From the NCBI GenBank assembly GCA_023437285.1, contig JAEZGP010000793.1, positions 1 through 7,955 on the forward strand: a stretch of 7,955 nt of DNA, written 5' to 3'. The DNA comes from Actinomycetes bacterium. GTDB taxonomy: Bacteria; Actinomycetota; Actinomycetes; Mycobacteriales; Micromonosporaceae. The notes beneath the pieces are model-generated. The model saw nothing but the letters and a program-made list of their open reading frames with translations. It ran no database searches and was not told where the DNA came from. Below, piece by piece: positions 7,326-7,955 of the stretch (within the stretch, counting starts at the first letter, position 1; each line of letters begins with the position of its first letter). Made by a program: the position numbers and the translations under genes.

Positions 7326-7955
7326 GTGGGGATCCTTGCTGTGAGGCGGAAGCCGCCGCCGAGCGTGCGGTGGGTCTGCAGGGTGCCGTTGTGCAGGCGG
7401 ATGCGCTCGCCGAGACCGAGCAGGCCCCGCCCGGCGCCAGGGACGGGCGGATCGGCCGGCGCGGCCGCCGCGTTGCGGACCTCGACGACGAGATCCTCGC
7501 CGTCGAGGCGGAGGTCCACGTCGGTCGCCGCGCCGGGCGCGTAGCGCAACGCGTTGGTCAGGCCTTCCTGCACCACGCGGTACGCCGTGAGATCGACCGT
7601 CGGGGTCACCTCGACGCCGTCGTGTCGCAGCGTGACGGGCTGCCCGGCGGCGCGCACCGCGTCGACGAGCGTGTCGAGGTCGGCGAGGCCGGGCTGGGGG
7701 CGCAGCCGGTCGTCGGCGGGCGCCATGAGGCCGAGCAGTTGCCGCAGCTCCGCCATGGCCTCGCGGCCGCTCGACTCGATCGCGCCGAGGGCGCCCCGGG
7801 CCAGGTCCGGTCGCGTCCCGATCACCTTCCCGGCCGCGCCGGCCTGCACCACCATGACGCTGACGTGGTGGCTGACGACGTCGTGCAGTTCGCGGGCGAT
7901 GCGCGCGCGTTCCTCGGCGATGGCGGCCCGGGCGGCGGCGGCCTGCTCCTTCTCC
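7322..7955 (-). CDS. Sensor histidine kinase, HisKA_3/NarL-type (5' end outside window)
   Basis: The C-terminal 210 residues of a kinase whose N-terminus lies beyond the right edge. The first visible segment is an Ala/Glu-rich helix (EKEQAAAARAAIAEERARIA), followed by the H-box RELHDVVSHHVSVM, with the phosphorylated His encoded at 7883-7885. The HATPase_c domain shows the N-box YRVVQEGLTNALRYAP, the G-box GRGLLGLGER and a final GGGFRLTARIP. A methionine at 7855 lies after the H-box and is not a real start. Any sensing and membrane domains are in the missing part. The stop overlaps the response regulator start by 4 nt, and the kinase would phosphorylate Asp56 of that partner. Confidence 0.94.
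   Translation of the reverse strand, partial: EKEQAAAARAAIAEERARIARELHDVVSHHVSVMVVQAGAAGKVIGTRPDLARGALGAIESSGREAMAELRQLLGLMAPADDRLRPQPGLADLDTLVDAVRAAGQPVTLRHDGVEVTPTVDLTAYRVVQEGLTNALRYAPGAATDVDLRLDGEDLVVEVRNAAAAPADPPVPGAGRGLLGLGERIRLHNGTLQTHRTLGGGFRLTARIPT

Noticed and set aside
6741..7544. Open frame antisense to the response regulator and kinase
   Set aside because: Shadow frame; the minus strand carries intact receiver, LuxR and HATPase motifs.

Overview
The window is very GC-rich DNA with strong G/C preference at third codon positions, leaderless or weak ribosome-binding starts, and gene families typical of mycelial actinobacteria: a PopR/ClgR regulator, tandem clpP paralogs, an Acg-type flavoprotein and a DUF574-type S-adenosyl methyltransferase. 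I infer an actinomycete, possibly of the Micromonosporaceae. The family-level guess is weak.

Layout, left to right. (1) Positions 9-2723, minus strand: ppdK, pyruvate phosphate dikinase, complete, followed by a strong hairpin at 9-48. (2) Positions 2724-2867: a divergent regulatory region with several palindromes, including a candidate DosR/DevR-type box at 2818-2831. (3) Positions 2868-3866, plus strand: an Acg/Rv3131-like FMN-binding nitroreductase homolog. (4) Positions 3880-3957: two tandem operator sites that resemble the PopR recognition palindrome described for the Streptomyces clpP3-clpP4 promoter. (5) Positions 3958-5174, plus strand: two ClpP paralogs joined by an ATGA overlap. The first has a full Ser-His-Asp triad but no N-terminal axial-loop segment. 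The second has the axial segment but its triad reads Thr-His-Ser. (6) Positions 5175-5276: an intergenic region between convergent genes, with a hairpin and imperfect repeats. (7) Positions 5277-5648, minus strand: a ClgR/PopR-family XRE regulator ending in Leu-Ala-Ala. (8) Positions 5649-5825: a divergent promoter region. (9) Positions 5826-6638, plus strand: an S-adenosyl methyltransferase. (10) Positions 6648-7955, minus strand: a two-component pair, a complete NarL/LuxR response regulator preceded by a histidine kinase that runs off the right edge.

How the genes may work together. The core is a regulated proteolysis module. PopR would activate clpP3-clpP4 through the tandem palindromes and, by its Ala-Ala end, be a substrate of the housekeeping Clp protease. 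Expression would therefore rise when that protease is limiting. The most striking feature is the apparent division of labour: one ClpP keeps catalysis, the other keeps the axial pore and ATPase-facing N-terminus but has lost two triad residues. ppdK and the Acg-like gene share a divergent promoter region and belong to families linked in mycobacteria to hypoxia and dormancy. This suggests a stress or low-energy locus next to the protease module, but the link is inference.
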